A DNA stretch of 64,000 nt, from positions 1-64,000 of the forward strand of contig JBFWML010000007.1 in NCBI GenBank assembly GCA_050251635.1. Reading direction: 5' to 3'. Below the pieces are notes generated by a model that saw nothing but the letters and a program-made list of their open reading frames with translations, did not search any database and was not told where the DNA came from. Below, in pieces: positions 1-9,048 of this stretch. Made by a program: the position numbers and the translations under genes. This DNA is from JBFWML01 sp050251635. Its GTDB lineage: Bacteria > Campylobacterota > Campylobacteria > Campylobacterales > SZUA-545. The number at the start of each line of letters is the position of its first letter. Positions within the stretch are counted from its first letter, which is position 1.

Positions 1-226
1 TCCCGCACAGATACGAAAGCTCACGGTAATGTTTTTCCATCTCTGATGCGATTATAAAATAATCGTATGTGGGTAGCGATGGAACATCTTCCAATTCTCG
101 AAAAGTCACAAGCCCTTCTATCGACTGCTTCGTAACAACATGGATTTGATTAGCGTGGGCTATGCAGTGAAGGTTCTCATAGTGTCTTTTCCCGATGGAA
201 CCAAAGCCGACAAGGAGTATGTTCAC
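1..226 (-). CDS. ptmF: Gfo/Idh/MocA-family NAD(P)-dependent oxidoreductase, N-terminal part only (PtmF-like)
   Basis: Only the first 75 codons lie in the window; the gene runs off the left edge. The GTG start at 226 overlaps the stop of the preceding ptmE gene as GTGA, the same coupling used throughout this block. The N-terminus reads MNILLVGFGSIGKRHYENL, a Rossmann dinucleotide-binding G-x-G-x-x-G motif followed by the K/R-H typical of Gfo/Idh/MocA oxidoreductases. In Campylobacter jejuni a gene of this family (ptmF) directly follows ptmE in the legionaminic acid locus, so the name rests on family plus position. The substrate cannot be read from this fragment. Confidence 0.75.
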   Translation of the reverse strand, partial: MNILLVGFGSIGKRHYENLHCIAHANQIHVVTKQSIEGLVTFRELEDVPSLPTYDYFIIASEMEKHYRELSYLCG

Positions 227-1278
227 TCAAAAACCTTTCTATAGTCCCCCTGTGCTCGCTCATAATCATTTATCCGCCCAATATCTAGCCAGTATTCATG
301 AATAGGAAAAGAGGTGGCAACCTTGTTGGCCCCCACAAGCTTTTCAAAAAGCGATGGCATATCGAAAAACTCACCATTAGGCACAGACTCAAGCGCCTCG
401 GGCGAAAGCATATAAATTCCCGCGCTTACAAAGAATTTATGGACCGGCTTTTCTATGATAGATTGGATCCTTCCGTTTTCCACATTGACCACTCCATATG
501 GCACCTGAAAGTCATACTCCCGCACCGCCATAGTGGCTACGGCTTTTTGTGCGAGATGAAAATCATGAAGATGCTCAAAATTAACATTGGTCAAAAGATC
601 ACCATTCATCACAAAGAAAGGTTCATCCAGCAAATTGCGCATCAGACTCAAGGCCCCGGCTGTTCCCATACGCTTTTCTTCATGCACGTATTCGATATTC
701 ACGCCAAATCGGCCACCATCACCAAAATACTCTTCGATCACATGAGAGAGATAGTTAACTCCAATAACAATATGTGTGTAGCCGTATTTGGCAAAATTCT
801 CAATAATCGTCTGCAAGATAGGCTTATTCCCCACGTGAAGCATGGGCTTTGGCGTCTCTTTGGTGAGTTCACCTAGTCGGCTACCCAGCCCTCCGGCCAT
901 CAAGACAACCTTGTTGGCTTTACGGTTTGGACGGACAAGATCGTCCACCTCTATAATTCCAACCACGCAGCCCTCATTGTCCACAACCGGAACTTGGTGC
1001 AGTTTTTTGGCAAGAGCAGTTCTCAGTATCTCCTCTTTGGTGTCCGACACCTTGGCTACAGTAGGAGTCCGAAAATAGATACCCTCTATGGGGCTTGCCA
1101 GATCTAACCCCTTTAACAGCCCGCGGCGGATATCACCATCGGTTATGGTGCCCAACAGTCGATCGCCCTTGTCTACCACAAGCGCAATTTGTATCGCGCC
1201 TCGATTAATAACACCGAGGGCTTCTTTGATAGTGGCGCTCGTAAGCAGTTTAATATTCTCGACTGATTTCACAAGCAC
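223..1278 (-). CDS. ptmE: PtmE-like sugar-1-phosphate guanylyltransferase with CBS pair
   Basis: The 351-residue protein has two CBS repeats (about 1-118) followed by a nucleotidyltransferase domain (about 122-351). The transferase shows the GG-x-GSRLGELTKETPKPM pyrophosphorylase signature at 129-146 and a metal-binding NGD near 220. In C. jejuni PtmE activates glucosamine-1-phosphate with GTP, making the GDP-sugar that feeds legionaminic acid synthesis; the same role is inferred here from the CBS-plus-transferase architecture and the neighbours legG and ptmF. A second GTG at 1272 overlaps the legG stop as GTGA and is an equally good start; the upstream GTG at 1278 gives a 10-nt overlap. The sequence is less GC-rich than the core of the window, as is the rest of the glycan block. 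Confidence 0.85.
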   Translation of the reverse strand: MLVKSVENIKLLTSATIKEALGVINRGAIQIALVVDKGDRLLGTITDGDIRRGLLKGLDLASPIEGIYFRTPTVAKVSDTKEEILRTALAKKLHQVPVVDNEGCVVGIIEVDDLVRPNRKANKVVLMAGGLGSRLGELTKETPKPMLHVGNKPILQTIIENFAKYGYTHIVIGVNYLSHVIEEYFGDGGRFGVNIEYVHEEKRMGTAGALSLMRNLLDEPFFVMNGDLLTNVNFEHLHDFHLAQKAVATMAVREYDFQVPYGVVNVENGRIQSIIEKPVHKFFVSAGIYMLSPEALESVPNGEFFDMPSLFEKLVGANKVATSFPIHEYWLDIGRINDYERAQGDYRKVFE

Positions 1279-2435
1279 ATATCCAGATCGTAAAAGGTTT
1301 TCTTCAAAAGTTCGGCCCCCATGGCAACCTCTTTTAACTTTTCCTTGATGGCCTTGCTTGGCATACCCTCTCCGTAGGGATTTTTGACATCTTTAAGCCT
1401 AGCCTGAAAAGTAGGAGCACGGAGGGTTTTGAGCGCCCTGACTATCTCCTCTTTCTTGGGTGGGCAACAGATTACACTGTCGGCCATCAGCCGCCCCTTT
1501 TGCCGATCGCCAATGTTAATGGTGCCTATTTTGAAGCTAGGGGCCTCAAGCAAACCGCTGGAGCTATTGCCCACAACCGCATCCATAAACTGCAAAGCCG
1601 ACAGATAGCGAAGTTGGCCCAAAGAGGCAAAAGCTACAGACCTTTGAGGGTTTTTGGCAACAAAAGCATCGATCATCCGGTTAATGATCCGCCCGTCGGT
1701 GTCGGAGTTGGCTTTTGTGAAGATAATGTGCGCTTCCGGCTGTTCATTGAGAGCTTCCAGCAGGTTTTCAAACTGCTCTTGAGCTGTGGCATTTTCGAGC
1801 GTCACCGGATGAAAGGTCACCAGAAGATTTTGCAAGCCCGGCTTAAAGCCGATCGCTTCCTCGAATTCTTTGCGGTTTAGAAGTTTAAGGCGTTTGATAT
1901 TCTCAATCCCCATGCCGCCCACATTGAACACCCGATCAGGATGTTCCCCTAGCTGAATAACACGCCTTCGATATGCATCTGCAGCCACGAAATGCAGATG
2001 GGCCATCTTGGTAATGCTATGGCGGATAGCCTCATCAAAAGCTCCTTCGGTTGCTTCTCCGCCATGAATGTGAGCAATCGGGATTCGAGCAATCATCGCA
2101 GCACCTGCGGCGGCAAAGATTTCGTAGCGATCACCCAATACCACAACAATATCGGGTTTCAACTCGGCGTACGCTTCCGCAAAGGAGATTTGGGCCAACC
2201 CCATGGATTTAGAGATGCCGATCGGTGTGTCAGAGGAGAGCAGCATCTCGATTTTTTTATCGATCGCAAACTCTTTTTCTATCTCTTGATAGGTTAGGCC
2301 AAACTCGGGCGAGAGATGCATTCCGGTCACAATCAATTGCAGTTTGAGATCCTGATCGGCTTCGACTTCTTTCATCAGCCAATAGAGCAGTCCGTACTCG
2401 GCACGGGTTCCGGTCACGATGCAGACTTTTCTCAT
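1269..2435 (-). CDS. legG: GDP-N,N'-diacetylbacillosamine-type 2-epimerase, hydrolysing (LegG/NeuC family)
   Basis: The 388-residue protein begins MRKVCIVTGTRAEYGLL, the NeuC/WecB signature for hydrolysing NDP-HexNAc 2-epimerases, and contains H-I-HGGEATEGAFDE near 123-136 and GNSSSG-x-x-EAP near 290, both nucleotide-sugar binding segments. In the legionaminic pathway LegG removes GDP while epimerising C2 to give the 6-deoxy-mannosamine derivative that LegI condenses with PEP. Its ATG overlaps the legI stop as ATGA, so translation is probably coupled. NeuC of the sialic acid pathway is the main alternative, but legB and legC upstream and ptmE downstream favour legionaminic acid. Confidence 0.88.
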   Translation of the reverse strand: MRKVCIVTGTRAEYGLLYWLMKEVEADQDLKLQLIVTGMHLSPEFGLTYQEIEKEFAIDKKIEMLLSSDTPIGISKSMGLAQISFAEAYAELKPDIVVVLGDRYEIFAAAGAAMIARIPIAHIHGGEATEGAFDEAIRHSITKMAHLHFVAADAYRRRVIQLGEHPDRVFNVGGMGIENIKRLKLLNRKEFEEAIGFKPGLQNLLVTFHPVTLENATAQEQFENLLEALNEQPEAHIIFTKANSDTDGRIINRMIDAFVAKNPQRSVAFASLGQLRYLSALQFMDAVVGNSSSGLLEAPSFKIGTINIGDRQKGRLMADSVICCPPKKEEIVRALKTLRAPTFQARLKDVKNPYGEGMPSKAIKEKLKEVAMGAELLKKTFYDLDMCL

Positions 2436-3427
2436 AAGGCCTCATCCGCCTGATAATCTCTATCGGCCAAGGTACCCACAATCTCATCCCACCGCATAGG
2501 ACTGATGCCCCCTCCGGGACGCTTGACGGTCAAGTTTTCCGTGCTTAGCTGCTCGCCCGCCCGAATGGGTCTTGAGGCCACAACGCTTTTTCTGGCCACA
2601 GGCTTGTTTCTGGCCTCGCTGGGCGTGGGCTTTTTGATGCCGTCTCCCAATGCTTTTTCTACATCGCGAATTGCAGCTACCATGGCTTTGAGTTCATTGG
2701 GTTCCAGGCTGGCTTTATGGTCGGGGCCTTCCATGGTGCGATCGAGTGTGAAATGCTTTTCGATCACGCTCGCACCCATAGCTACGGCCGCGATGGGAAT
2801 CTCGATCCCTTGGGTGTGATCCGAATAGCCCACCCTGACCCCAAAGGCGTTTCGAATTGTTTGCATCGCTCGCAAATTAACCTCGTTCATCGGGCAGGGG
2901 TATTCAGTGGTGGCATGCAAAACAGTGATATGTTCTAGCGGTGTGCCTGCACTGGTCAGCACATCCAGTGCATCCTCCACCTCACCTAAATCGGCCATGC
3001 CCGTGGATAGGACGACCTCTTTTTTGAGCGACCCGATATGGCGAAGATAGGGCAAATTGGTGATCTCGCCGCTGGGGATTTTAAAAATCGCCATACCCAG
3101 CCGATTGAGCAGCTCAATGCTCTCATGATCAAAGGGGGTGGAGAGAAACTGTATCCGGCATTTTCGGCAGTGGGCAATCAGCTCATGGTGTGCCGCCTCG
3201 CTCAACTCCAGCTTTTTGATCATTTCGTACTGGGACTCGTTGGTGCCAGTGTTCTGCTTTTGATAATCAGCTTTTTGAGCTTTTTTGGTGACCAGATTGT
3301 CAGCTTTGAAGGTCTGGAACTTGACCGCATCCGCACCGGATTCGGCCGCCACGTCGATCAGTTGTTTGGCCAGATCCAGACTTCCGTTGTGGTTAACTCC
3401 CGCTTCGGCAATGATAAACACGCCCAT
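2432..3427 (-). CDS. legI: N,N'-diacetyllegionaminate synthase (LegI/NeuB family)
   Basis: NeuB-family synthase that condenses PEP with the LegG product to give legionaminic acid. It starts with the family hallmark FIIAEAGVNHNGSLD, has V-KFQTFKADNL near residue 37 in the TIM-barrel, and ends with a SAF (antifreeze-like) domain from about 275. The ATG at 3427 aligns with NeuB N-termini; a TTG at 3433 would add two residues and overlap legC as TTGA. Position between legC and legG matches C. jejuni neuB2/legI. NeuB (sialate) and PseI (pseudaminate) are related enzymes; context favours legionaminate. Confidence 0.9.
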   Translation of the reverse strand: MGVFIIAEAGVNHNGSLDLAKQLIDVAAESGADAVKFQTFKADNLVTKKAQKADYQKQNTGTNESQYEMIKKLELSEAAHHELIAHCRKCRIQFLSTPFDHESIELLNRLGMAIFKIPSGEITNLPYLRHIGSLKKEVVLSTGMADLGEVEDALDVLTSAGTPLEHITVLHATTEYPCPMNEVNLRAMQTIRNAFGVRVGYSDHTQGIEIPIAAVAMGASVIEKHFTLDRTMEGPDHKASLEPNELKAMVAAIRDVEKALGDGIKKPTPSEARNKPVARKSVVASRPIRAGEQLSTENLTVKRPGGGISPMRWDEIVGTLADRDYQADEAL

Positions 3428-3429
3428 CC

Positions 3430-4572
3430 TCAAAGCCTTGCGCTACTGGGAATATTCACAACCCGCTCTTCCAGCCAGATTGCGTTATCCAGATTGCCCG
3501 CCGGGCTGTGCCGATACATTTCCAACCGATTCATCAGCCTCCAGATGGGGCGGGTCATCGCGCCAGCCTGATTGGTCTCCTCCAGAAAACTTCTTTGCGT
3601 GCCGGCATCGGGCAGGATAATCGCATTGAGCCAGTAGTTTGAACGGCTGTTTTCGGGTTCTTTGACAAACCGGGCAAAACCCTCTTGGAAAAATTGCCCG
3701 TATTCGCTTGCCAGCTCTCTTTTGCTTTGCAGTAATCGATCGAGCTGCTCCATCTGGGCACAACCCAAAGCGGCGTTAAGGTTGGGGAGGCGATAATTGT
3801 AACCCACTGTATCATGCATGTATTCGTAAGGATGCGGAACCTTGGCGGTTGTGGTGAGGTGTTTGGCGGCCTTGGCCAGGGCTTCGTCGTCGGTCAAAAT
3901 CATCCCGCCCCCTCCGGTGGTAATGGTCTTATTGCCGTTAAAACTCAGGGTCCCCAAAAGCCCGAAGGTGCCCGTATGGCGTTCTTTGTAAAAACTGCCC
4001 AGCGATTCGGCGGCATCTTCCACCAACGCAATCCCCCACTCGGCGCAAAGGGCCGCAATCTCGTCAATGCGGGCCGGATGGCCGAAGGCGTGCATGGGCA
4101 CACAGGCGGCAATCCGCTTGCCGGTGGTTTTGTTGATACAGCCTTCCGGGGTTTTCTGCCCGATCTGTTCGAGCCTTTCATGCAATTTTTGGGGCGAAAG
4201 GCCCAACGTATCCAGATCGACATCCGTAAAGTGCGGCGTTGCGCCCGCATAGGCAATCGCATTGCAGGTGGCCACAAAGGTAAGCGGCTGGGTGATGACT
4301 TCATCTCCCGCCTTCACCCCGGCTAGCCGAAGCGCCACATGGAGCGCCGCCGTGCCGTTGACGGTGGCAATGGCGTATTTTGCACCGGTATAGTCGGCCA
4401 CCATCTGCTCGAACCGGTCCACATATTTCCCCACGCTGGAAACAAAGGTCGAATCGATCGCATCAGCCACATAGGCTTTTTCGTTGCCCACAAACCTAGG
4501 TTCGTGCAGGGCAATAAAACCTTCCGGCTGGCCGTAAAGCTGACGGATAAAGTCGATCGTCTCTTTAAACAT
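3430..4572 (-). CDS. legC: PLP-dependent sugar aminotransferase (LegC, DegT/DnrJ/EryC1 family)
   Basis: The 380-residue protein is a full-length DegT/DnrJ/EryC1 aminotransferase. The PLP-phosphate aspartate is D186 in LVEDAAESLGSFYK and the Schiff-base lysine is K215 in FNGNKTITTGGGG. In the legionaminic pathway LegC transfers the amino group from glutamate to C4 of the keto sugar made by LegB. It overlaps legB upstream by 8 nt and legI downstream, consistent with one polycistronic unit. The dedicated N-acetyltransferase of the pathway (LegH) is not in this window, and neither is the CMP-transferase LegF; both may lie past the left edge. Confidence 0.9.
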   Translation of the reverse strand: MFKETIDFIRQLYGQPEGFIALHEPRFVGNEKAYVADAIDSTFVSSVGKYVDRFEQMVADYTGAKYAIATVNGTAALHVALRLAGVKAGDEVITQPLTFVATCNAIAYAGATPHFTDVDLDTLGLSPQKLHERLEQIGQKTPEGCINKTTGKRIAACVPMHAFGHPARIDEIAALCAEWGIALVEDAAESLGSFYKERHTGTFGLLGTLSFNGNKTITTGGGGMILTDDEALAKAAKHLTTTAKVPHPYEYMHDTVGYNYRLPNLNAALGCAQMEQLDRLLQSKRELASEYGQFFQEGFARFVKEPENSRSNYWLNAIILPDAGTQRSFLEETNQAGAMTRPIWRLMNRLEMYRHSPAGNLDNAIWLEERVVNIPSSARL

Positions 4573-5548
4573 TGTAAATATCGGCCTTGTATTTAGCCAG
4601 ATTTTCAGGCTTGGTAAACCACTCGATCGTCTTTGTTAGCCCCTCTTTGATGGCGTATTCGGGTTTAAAGCCGGTTAACCGCTCGACGAGCGTATTGTCG
4701 CACCACAGGCGGAATACCTCAGACTTTTCGGGGCGGATGCGCTGATCGTCGGTGATAAAGCGCACATCGCTTTGCATAATCTCTTTAATCAGGTTAAGCG
4801 TATCGCCCACGCTGATTTCGTAGTTGGAGCCGATATTGACCGTCTGGCCGATTGCCGCATCGCATTCGGCTAGGACGATAAATCCGCGGCAGGTATCGGC
4901 CACATAGTTAAAATCCCGCGTGGGCGATACGTCGCCCAGCTTAATCTCTTTTTTGCCGTTTGCAATCTGGGTGATGATGGTCGGAATCACCGCGCGGGCC
5001 GATTGACGCGGGCCGTAGGTGTTAAAGGGGCGCGCAATGGTCAGCGGCAGATTAAATGCGTTAAAAAAGCTCATGGCCATGGCATCGGCGCCAATTTTGC
5101 TGGCACTGTAGGGGCTTTGGGGCTGCAGAGGATGTTTTTCGTCGATCGGTACATACTGCGCCGTTCCGTAAACTTCGCTGGTGGAGGTGTGAATCACCCG
5201 TTTTACGCCGTTTTCCAGCGCCGCTTGGCAGATATTGAGCGTGCCTTTCATGTTGGTGTCCACATAACTATCGGGGGCCACATAGGAGTAAGGAATTGCG
5301 ATCAGCGCCGCCAAATGATAAATGATATCCACATCTTTGGTGATATGTTTGCAGTAGTGCGGATCGCGCACATCTCCGGTTAAGACCTCGATCTTATCCA
5401 GACAATTCACGTCCTCAAGCCAACCCCAGTAGTTAAAGGAGTTGTATTGGCTAAGCGCTTTGACCTTGTGGCCTTGGGCGACAAGCATTTCGGTCAAGTG
5501 GGAGCCGATAAAGCCATCGGCTCCGGTGATGAGGATGGTTTTAGGCAT
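4565..5548 (-). CDS. legB: NDP-HexNAc 4,6-dehydratase (LegB family, extended SDR)
   Basis: Extended short-chain dehydrogenase of about 327 residues that opens the legionaminic pathway by converting GDP-GlcNAc to the 4-keto-6-deoxy sugar. It shows the NAD-binding GADGFIG near the N-terminus, the S/T-S-E-V-YG active-site strand near 124-130, and the catalytic pair Y-x3-K in YSASKIGADAMA (about Y147, K151). The ATG at 5548 is preceded by AAAGGGTG and overlaps the upstream ABC gene by 8 nt; a GTG two codons earlier is possible. First biosynthetic gene of the leg block, as in C. jejuni. Confidence 0.88.
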   Translation of the reverse strand: MPKTILITGADGFIGSHLTEMLVAQGHKVKALSQYNSFNYWGWLEDVNCLDKIEVLTGDVRDPHYCKHITKDVDIIYHLAALIAIPYSYVAPDSYVDTNMKGTLNICQAALENGVKRVIHTSTSEVYGTAQYVPIDEKHPLQPQSPYSASKIGADAMAMSFFNAFNLPLTIARPFNTYGPRQSARAVIPTIITQIANGKKEIKLGDVSPTRDFNYVADTCRGFIVLAECDAAIGQTVNIGSNYEISVGDTLNLIKEIMQSDVRFITDDQRIRPEKSEVFRLWCDNTLVERLTGFKPEYAIKEGLTKTIEWFTKPENLAKYKADIYNV

Positions 5549-7295
5549 TAGCACCCTTTATAGAGATATCGACAACCCTGCCATGCTCCAGCCTTATAAG
5601 CTGATCGCACCGCTCCACCGTGCTAAGACGATGGGCAATCATAATAATAGTCTTTTGTCCACCCATAGCATCAATAGCCTTCATTACCTCCGCCTCGGTT
5701 TCATTATCTAGTGCACTCGTGGCCTCATCTAGCACTAGCAGATCCGGGTTATGGTACAGCGCACGAGCTATGCCGAGCCTTTGGCGCTGCCCACCAGAGA
5801 GTCGCACCCCTCGTTCACCTATCTCAGTATCGTATCCATCAGGCAGACCAACCACAAACTCATGCACCTGTGCCATCCTCGCAGCATCCTCCACCGCCTG
5901 GTGATTAATCTGTGCATTGGGTACTCCAAAAGCAATGTTTGCAGCCACTGTATCATCTGCTAAAAAGATATGCTGCGGCACATAGCCAATGCTATTTTGC
6001 CACTGGCGGACATTTGCGGCGGTGAGTGGTTGGCCGTCTATTAGCAGCTCGCCCTTATCGGGCTGTATTAGTCCCAACAGCAGATCGATTAGAGTGCTTT
6101 TGCCTGCTCCGGTCGTGCCAATTACGCCAACAGTAGTATTGGCCGATATAGAAAAACTAATATCTCTTAAAGCCGGACTTTTCCCGTTTGGATAACTAAA
6201 GCTGACATTCTTCAGAAAGATTGCATCCTCAAGCGGCAATCGCTGCCAATCATTGACTAAACTTACCGCCCGAGATTCAGCATCACGAATATCTTTAAGC
6301 ACGCCATCCAGCACAGCACCTCCGAAGCGGAGCTGTGATACAGATGTATAAATATTATCCATTGCGGGCTTGAGCCGCATAGCGCCCAATGCATAAAGCC
6401 CCAAGACTGGTAATAATTTCCCCAAATCGGCACCCTCGGCACTCAAAGCATAAAGTGCAATAGCCAGTATTGCGCCAAAAGCAATCACTTCGATGAGGAA
6501 CTTAGGCACTTGTGCAAGTGTTTGGGCTGTTGCCTGATGGCGAGAAAAGGTTAATGACGGTTTATGAAAAGCTTTAAGATAAGCCTCTTCCCGGCCCAAT
6601 ACCTTTAGGTCCTTGATTCCGCCCAAGGTCTCGGAGGCTATCTTAAACCGCTGAGCATTCGAACTACGTATCTCTGCCCCCATTCGCCCCAACCGTCTGC
6701 GAACCGTTAAATACATTAATGCGTAAAACCCGCCAAAAACTCCGGCAAGCATCAATGCCAGAACCGGATCTATACTGACCAAAAAAGCAAGAAGTACCAC
6801 AGAAACTAAAACATAGACCATCAGATTGATTACGGGTCGAATGCTCTGGCTGACAACTTGCCCGGTTTCAGACAGGATGGTCTTGGACATTTCGCTAGTA
6901 TTGCGTTTGAGGAAAAAAAGGTAGGGTTGACGCAGATAGCCAGAAAGTAGCCTACTGGAAATACTGTGTTGGCGCATGCTCGTAAAACGAAAGAGGGCAT
7001 AATGTGTCACAATCCGCACGGCCGCACTCACCAGAAGCACCGCCAGTGTAAAAAGCCCTAGCGCCACAAGAAAAGAACGCGTGCTCTCGAAACCCAGTGC
7101 GCTATAGGCGGCGGAAAGATAAGCGTTTTTCTCTACCATCTGCGGGCTACCCAGCACCGCTAAAAACGGCATCACAGACGCCACGCCCACCACTTCCATA
7201 AACGCCATCACGATCATCATGGCCAGTAGCCATCCGGCCCTTTTGCGTTCGCGCAGTGTAAGTAGCGCCCAGATTTTTTGATAGTTTTTGATCAC
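5541..7295 (-). CDS. ABC transporter, fused membrane and ATPase domains; PglK/MsbA-type glycan flippase
   Basis: A 584-residue half-transporter. The membrane domain covers about 1-330 with six predicted helices, and the ATPase covers about 355-584 with Walker A GTTGAGKST at 393-401, signature LSGGQRQRLG near 500 and Walker B LLVLDEATSAL near 520. The length and the MMIVMAFMEVVGVASVMPFL first helix resemble PglK/WlaB flippases of Campylobacter, which flip lipid-linked oligosaccharide across the inner membrane. It sits between an EPS-associated regulator and the legionaminic genes, which supports a surface-glycan substrate, but substrate cannot be read from sequence. GTG start overlaps the upstream stop as GTGA. 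GC is close to 50%, lower than most of the window. Confidence 0.82.
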   Translation of the reverse strand: MIKNYQKIWALLTLRERKRAGWLLAMMIVMAFMEVVGVASVMPFLAVLGSPQMVEKNAYLSAAYSALGFESTRSFLVALGLFTLAVLLVSAAVRIVTHYALFRFTSMRQHSISSRLLSGYLRQPYLFFLKRNTSEMSKTILSETGQVVSQSIRPVINLMVYVLVSVVLLAFLVSIDPVLALMLAGVFGGFYALMYLTVRRRLGRMGAEIRSSNAQRFKIASETLGGIKDLKVLGREEAYLKAFHKPSLTFSRHQATAQTLAQVPKFLIEVIAFGAILAIALYALSAEGADLGKLLPVLGLYALGAMRLKPAMDNIYTSVSQLRFGGAVLDGVLKDIRDAESRAVSLVNDWQRLPLEDAIFLKNVSFSYPNGKSPALRDISFSISANTTVGVIGTTGAGKSTLIDLLLGLIQPDKGELLIDGQPLTAANVRQWQNSIGYVPQHIFLADDTVAANIAFGVPNAQINHQAVEDAARMAQVHEFVVGLPDGYDTEIGERGVRLSGGQRQRLGIARALYHNPDLLVLDEATSALDNETEAEVMKAIDAMGGQKTIIMIAHRLSTVERCDQLIRLEHGRVVDISIKGANA

Positions 7296-7603
7296 TGCGC
7301 TTTACTCCTCATCCGCTCCAGCTCCGCAGCCAGCTCCTCGTACTCCACGCGCTTGCGCTCCACAAACTTCTCCAGCAGCCGCACCTTTTCGCTCAGGCCC
7401 TTTGGGGTGAGGATGTAGCGGTAGCGGGCTTTACGATCGCTAGCAATGAAGCGCTCGGCTTTTATGAGGCCTTTGTCTATGAGGGCGTTTAAGATGTAGT
7501 TTACCCGGCCCAGACTGTATCCGGCCTGCTCGGCCAAGCTTTTTTGGCCCTGGGCTTTTTCGGCGTGCTGGAGGATTTTTAGCGTGCTTTCGGGGGTGGT
7601 CAT
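7292..7603 (-). CDS. EPS-associated MarR-family transcriptional regulator
   Basis: A 103-residue winged-helix protein. The HTH is in AEQAGYSLGRVNYILNALID (about 24-43), followed by a wing and a C-terminal coiled helix rich in E, K and R. Length and pattern match the small MarR-like regulators found at exopolysaccharide loci of many proteobacteria. It is co-transcribed with the flippase through a GTGA overlap and lies just downstream of the nucleotide-sugar dehydrogenase gene. It probably tunes expression of the glycan cluster; the ligand, if any, is unknown. Confidence 0.75.
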   Translation of the reverse strand: MTTPESTLKILQHAEKAQGQKSLAEQAGYSLGRVNYILNALIDKGLIKAERFIASDRKARYRYILTPKGLSEKVRLLEKFVERKRVEYEELAAELERMRSKAQ

Positions 7604-7642
7604 GGGCGGCGTAGGTATCCTTGGGTGATTTCAGTGGGTGAA

Positions 7643-7648
7643 ATTATA
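7643..7648 (-). promoter_or_regulatory. Candidate -10 element of the EPS regulator promoter
   Basis: TATAAT on the minus strand, 40 nt upstream of the MarR-like start codon at 7603. No convincing -35 at 16-18 bp is visible. It lies between the tviB-like stop and the regulator, so the glycan block can be transcribed separately from the dehydrogenase gene. Confidence 0.45.
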
Positions 7649-7663
7649 GCGGGTGGGGTTTAA

Positions 7664-7671
7664 TCCCCCCC
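7664..7671 (-). repeat. G8 homopolymer directly after the dehydrogenase gene
   Basis: Eight consecutive C on the plus strand (G8 on the minus strand) directly follow the TAG-proximal end of the tviB-like gene. G tracts in Campylobacterota can vary in length, but this one lies outside the reading frame, so slippage would change the intergenic region rather than the protein. Confidence 0.7.
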
Positions 7672-8937
7672 CTACAACCGCCTATCCACCCCCGATTTGT
7701 CAAAAATTCCCTTCACGTCAAACACCACGCCGTTTTGACCGGCCAGCGCGCGGGGGTTTAGGGTTTTAAACTCGTTGTGGCCCACGGCGGCGATGACGGC
7801 ATCGTAGTTGCCCTCTAGGCTTTTTGCATCGCTTTTAAAGGTAAGCGCTCCGTATTCATGCGCCACTTCCGCTTCGTCCGCCCACGGGTCGCACACCTCT
7901 ACATTGCAGCCAAAATCCCGCAGCTCGCCGATAATGTCGATAACCCGAGAGTTGCGAATATCCGGGCAGTTTTCTTTAAATGTGATGCCCAGCACCAACA
8001 CCTTGGCGCCTTCGATCTTATGGCCTTTTTTGATCATCAGCTTCACCGTCTGGCTGGCCACATAGGCCCCCATGCCGTCGTTAATGCGGCGGCCTGAGAG
8101 GATCACCTGCGGGTGGTAGCCGATCGACTCGGCTTTGTAGGTCAGGTAGTACGGGTCCACGCCAATGCAGTGGCCGCCCACCAAGCCGGGGCGAAAGGGC
8201 AAAAAGTTCCATTTGGTGCCTGCCGCTTCAAGCACCTCGTTGGTGTCGATGCCCATTTTCCCGAAAATCAGCGCCAGTTCGTTGACGAAAGCGATGTTAA
8301 TGTCCCGCTGGGAGTTTTCGATCACCTTGGCCGCTTCGGCCACTTTGATGCTGCTGGCTTTGTAGGTTCCGGCGGTGATAATGCTGGCATAAAGCGCATC
8401 GACCCGATCGGCAATTTCGGGCGTGGAGCCGCTGGTGACTTTGCGAATCTTGCTCACCGTATGCTCTTTGTCGCCGGGGTTGATACGTTCGGGGGAGTAG
8501 CCGCAGAAGAAGTCTTTGTTAAACGCAAGGCCGCTGTGCTTTTCCAGCACCGGCACGCAATCCTCTTCGGTACAGCCCGGATACACAGTCGATTCGTAAA
8601 TGACGATATCGCCCTTTTTCAGCACCTTGCCAATACTTTCGCTGGCTTTGATAAGCGGTGTGAGATCGGGGTTTTTATGGTCGTCGATCGGCGTGGGAAC
8701 GGTCACGATAAACACGGTGCAGTCGGCAATCTGCTCAAGCTTGCTCGCAAACGAAAGCCGCGCAGCCGCGCGAATCTGTTCGCTTGTTAGCTCCAGTGTG
8801 CGATCGTGGCCTTCACGCAACTCCTCGATCCGCTTGATACTAATATCAAAACCGACCGTTTCATACTTTTTACCAAACTCCGCCGCCAAAGGAAGACCCA
8901 CATACCCCAGCCCGATTACCGCTATTTTCATTTGCAT
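7672..8937 (-). CDS. tviB: UDP-HexNAc 6-dehydrogenase (TviB/WbpA-type nucleotide-sugar dehydrogenase)
   Basis: The 421-residue protein belongs to the UDP-glucose/GDP-mannose dehydrogenase family. It has the Rossmann G-L-G-Y-V-G-L-P at 9-16, the catalytic cysteine in [12 protein letters not shown] near 258, and the C-terminal UDP-binding domain. TviB and WbpA oxidise UDP-GlcNAc or UDP-GalNAc at C6 to the uronic acid used in capsules and O-antigens. The long [20 protein letters not shown] segment favours this subgroup over UDP-glucose dehydrogenase. It is followed after 68 nt by the EPS regulator and diverges from the outer-membrane protein gene. Start is ATG at 8937 or 8931. Confidence 0.85.
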   Translation of the reverse strand: MQMKIAVIGLGYVGLPLAAEFGKKYETVGFDISIKRIEELREGHDRTLELTSEQIRAAARLSFASKLEQIADCTVFIVTVPTPIDDHKNPDLTPLIKASESIGKVLKKGDIVIYESTVYPGCTEEDCVPVLEKHSGLAFNKDFFCGYSPERINPGDKEHTVSKIRKVTSGSTPEIADRVDALYASIITAGTYKASSIKVAEAAKVIENSQRDINIAFVNELALIFGKMGIDTNEVLEAAGTKWNFLPFRPGLVGGHCIGVDPYYLTYKAESIGYHPQVILSGRRINDGMGAYVASQTVKLMIKKGHKIEGAKVLVLGITFKENCPDIRNSRVIDIIGELRDFGCNVEVCDPWADEAEVAHEYGALTFKSDAKSLEGNYDAVIAAVGHNEFKTLNPRALAGQNGVVFDVKGIFDKSGVDRRL

Positions 8938-9006
8938 CGCTTTCCCGACTATTAACGCGAATTATAGGCTTTGACAGCTTTTAGCCCCCAAAACGACTTT
9001 TTTGTT

Positions 9007-9015
9007 TGCTAGAAT
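9007..9015 (+). promoter_or_regulatory. Extended -10 promoter for the outer-membrane barrel gene
   Basis: TGCTAGAAT fits an extended -10 element (TGn plus TAGAAT). It lies 34 nt before the ATG at 9049, whose ribosome site AGGAGG is at about 9039-9044. No good -35 is seen, as is usual for extended -10 promoters. Confidence 0.5.
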
Positions 9016-9048
9016 ACCCGCGCCGTTTTACACATTCAAGGAGGAAAA

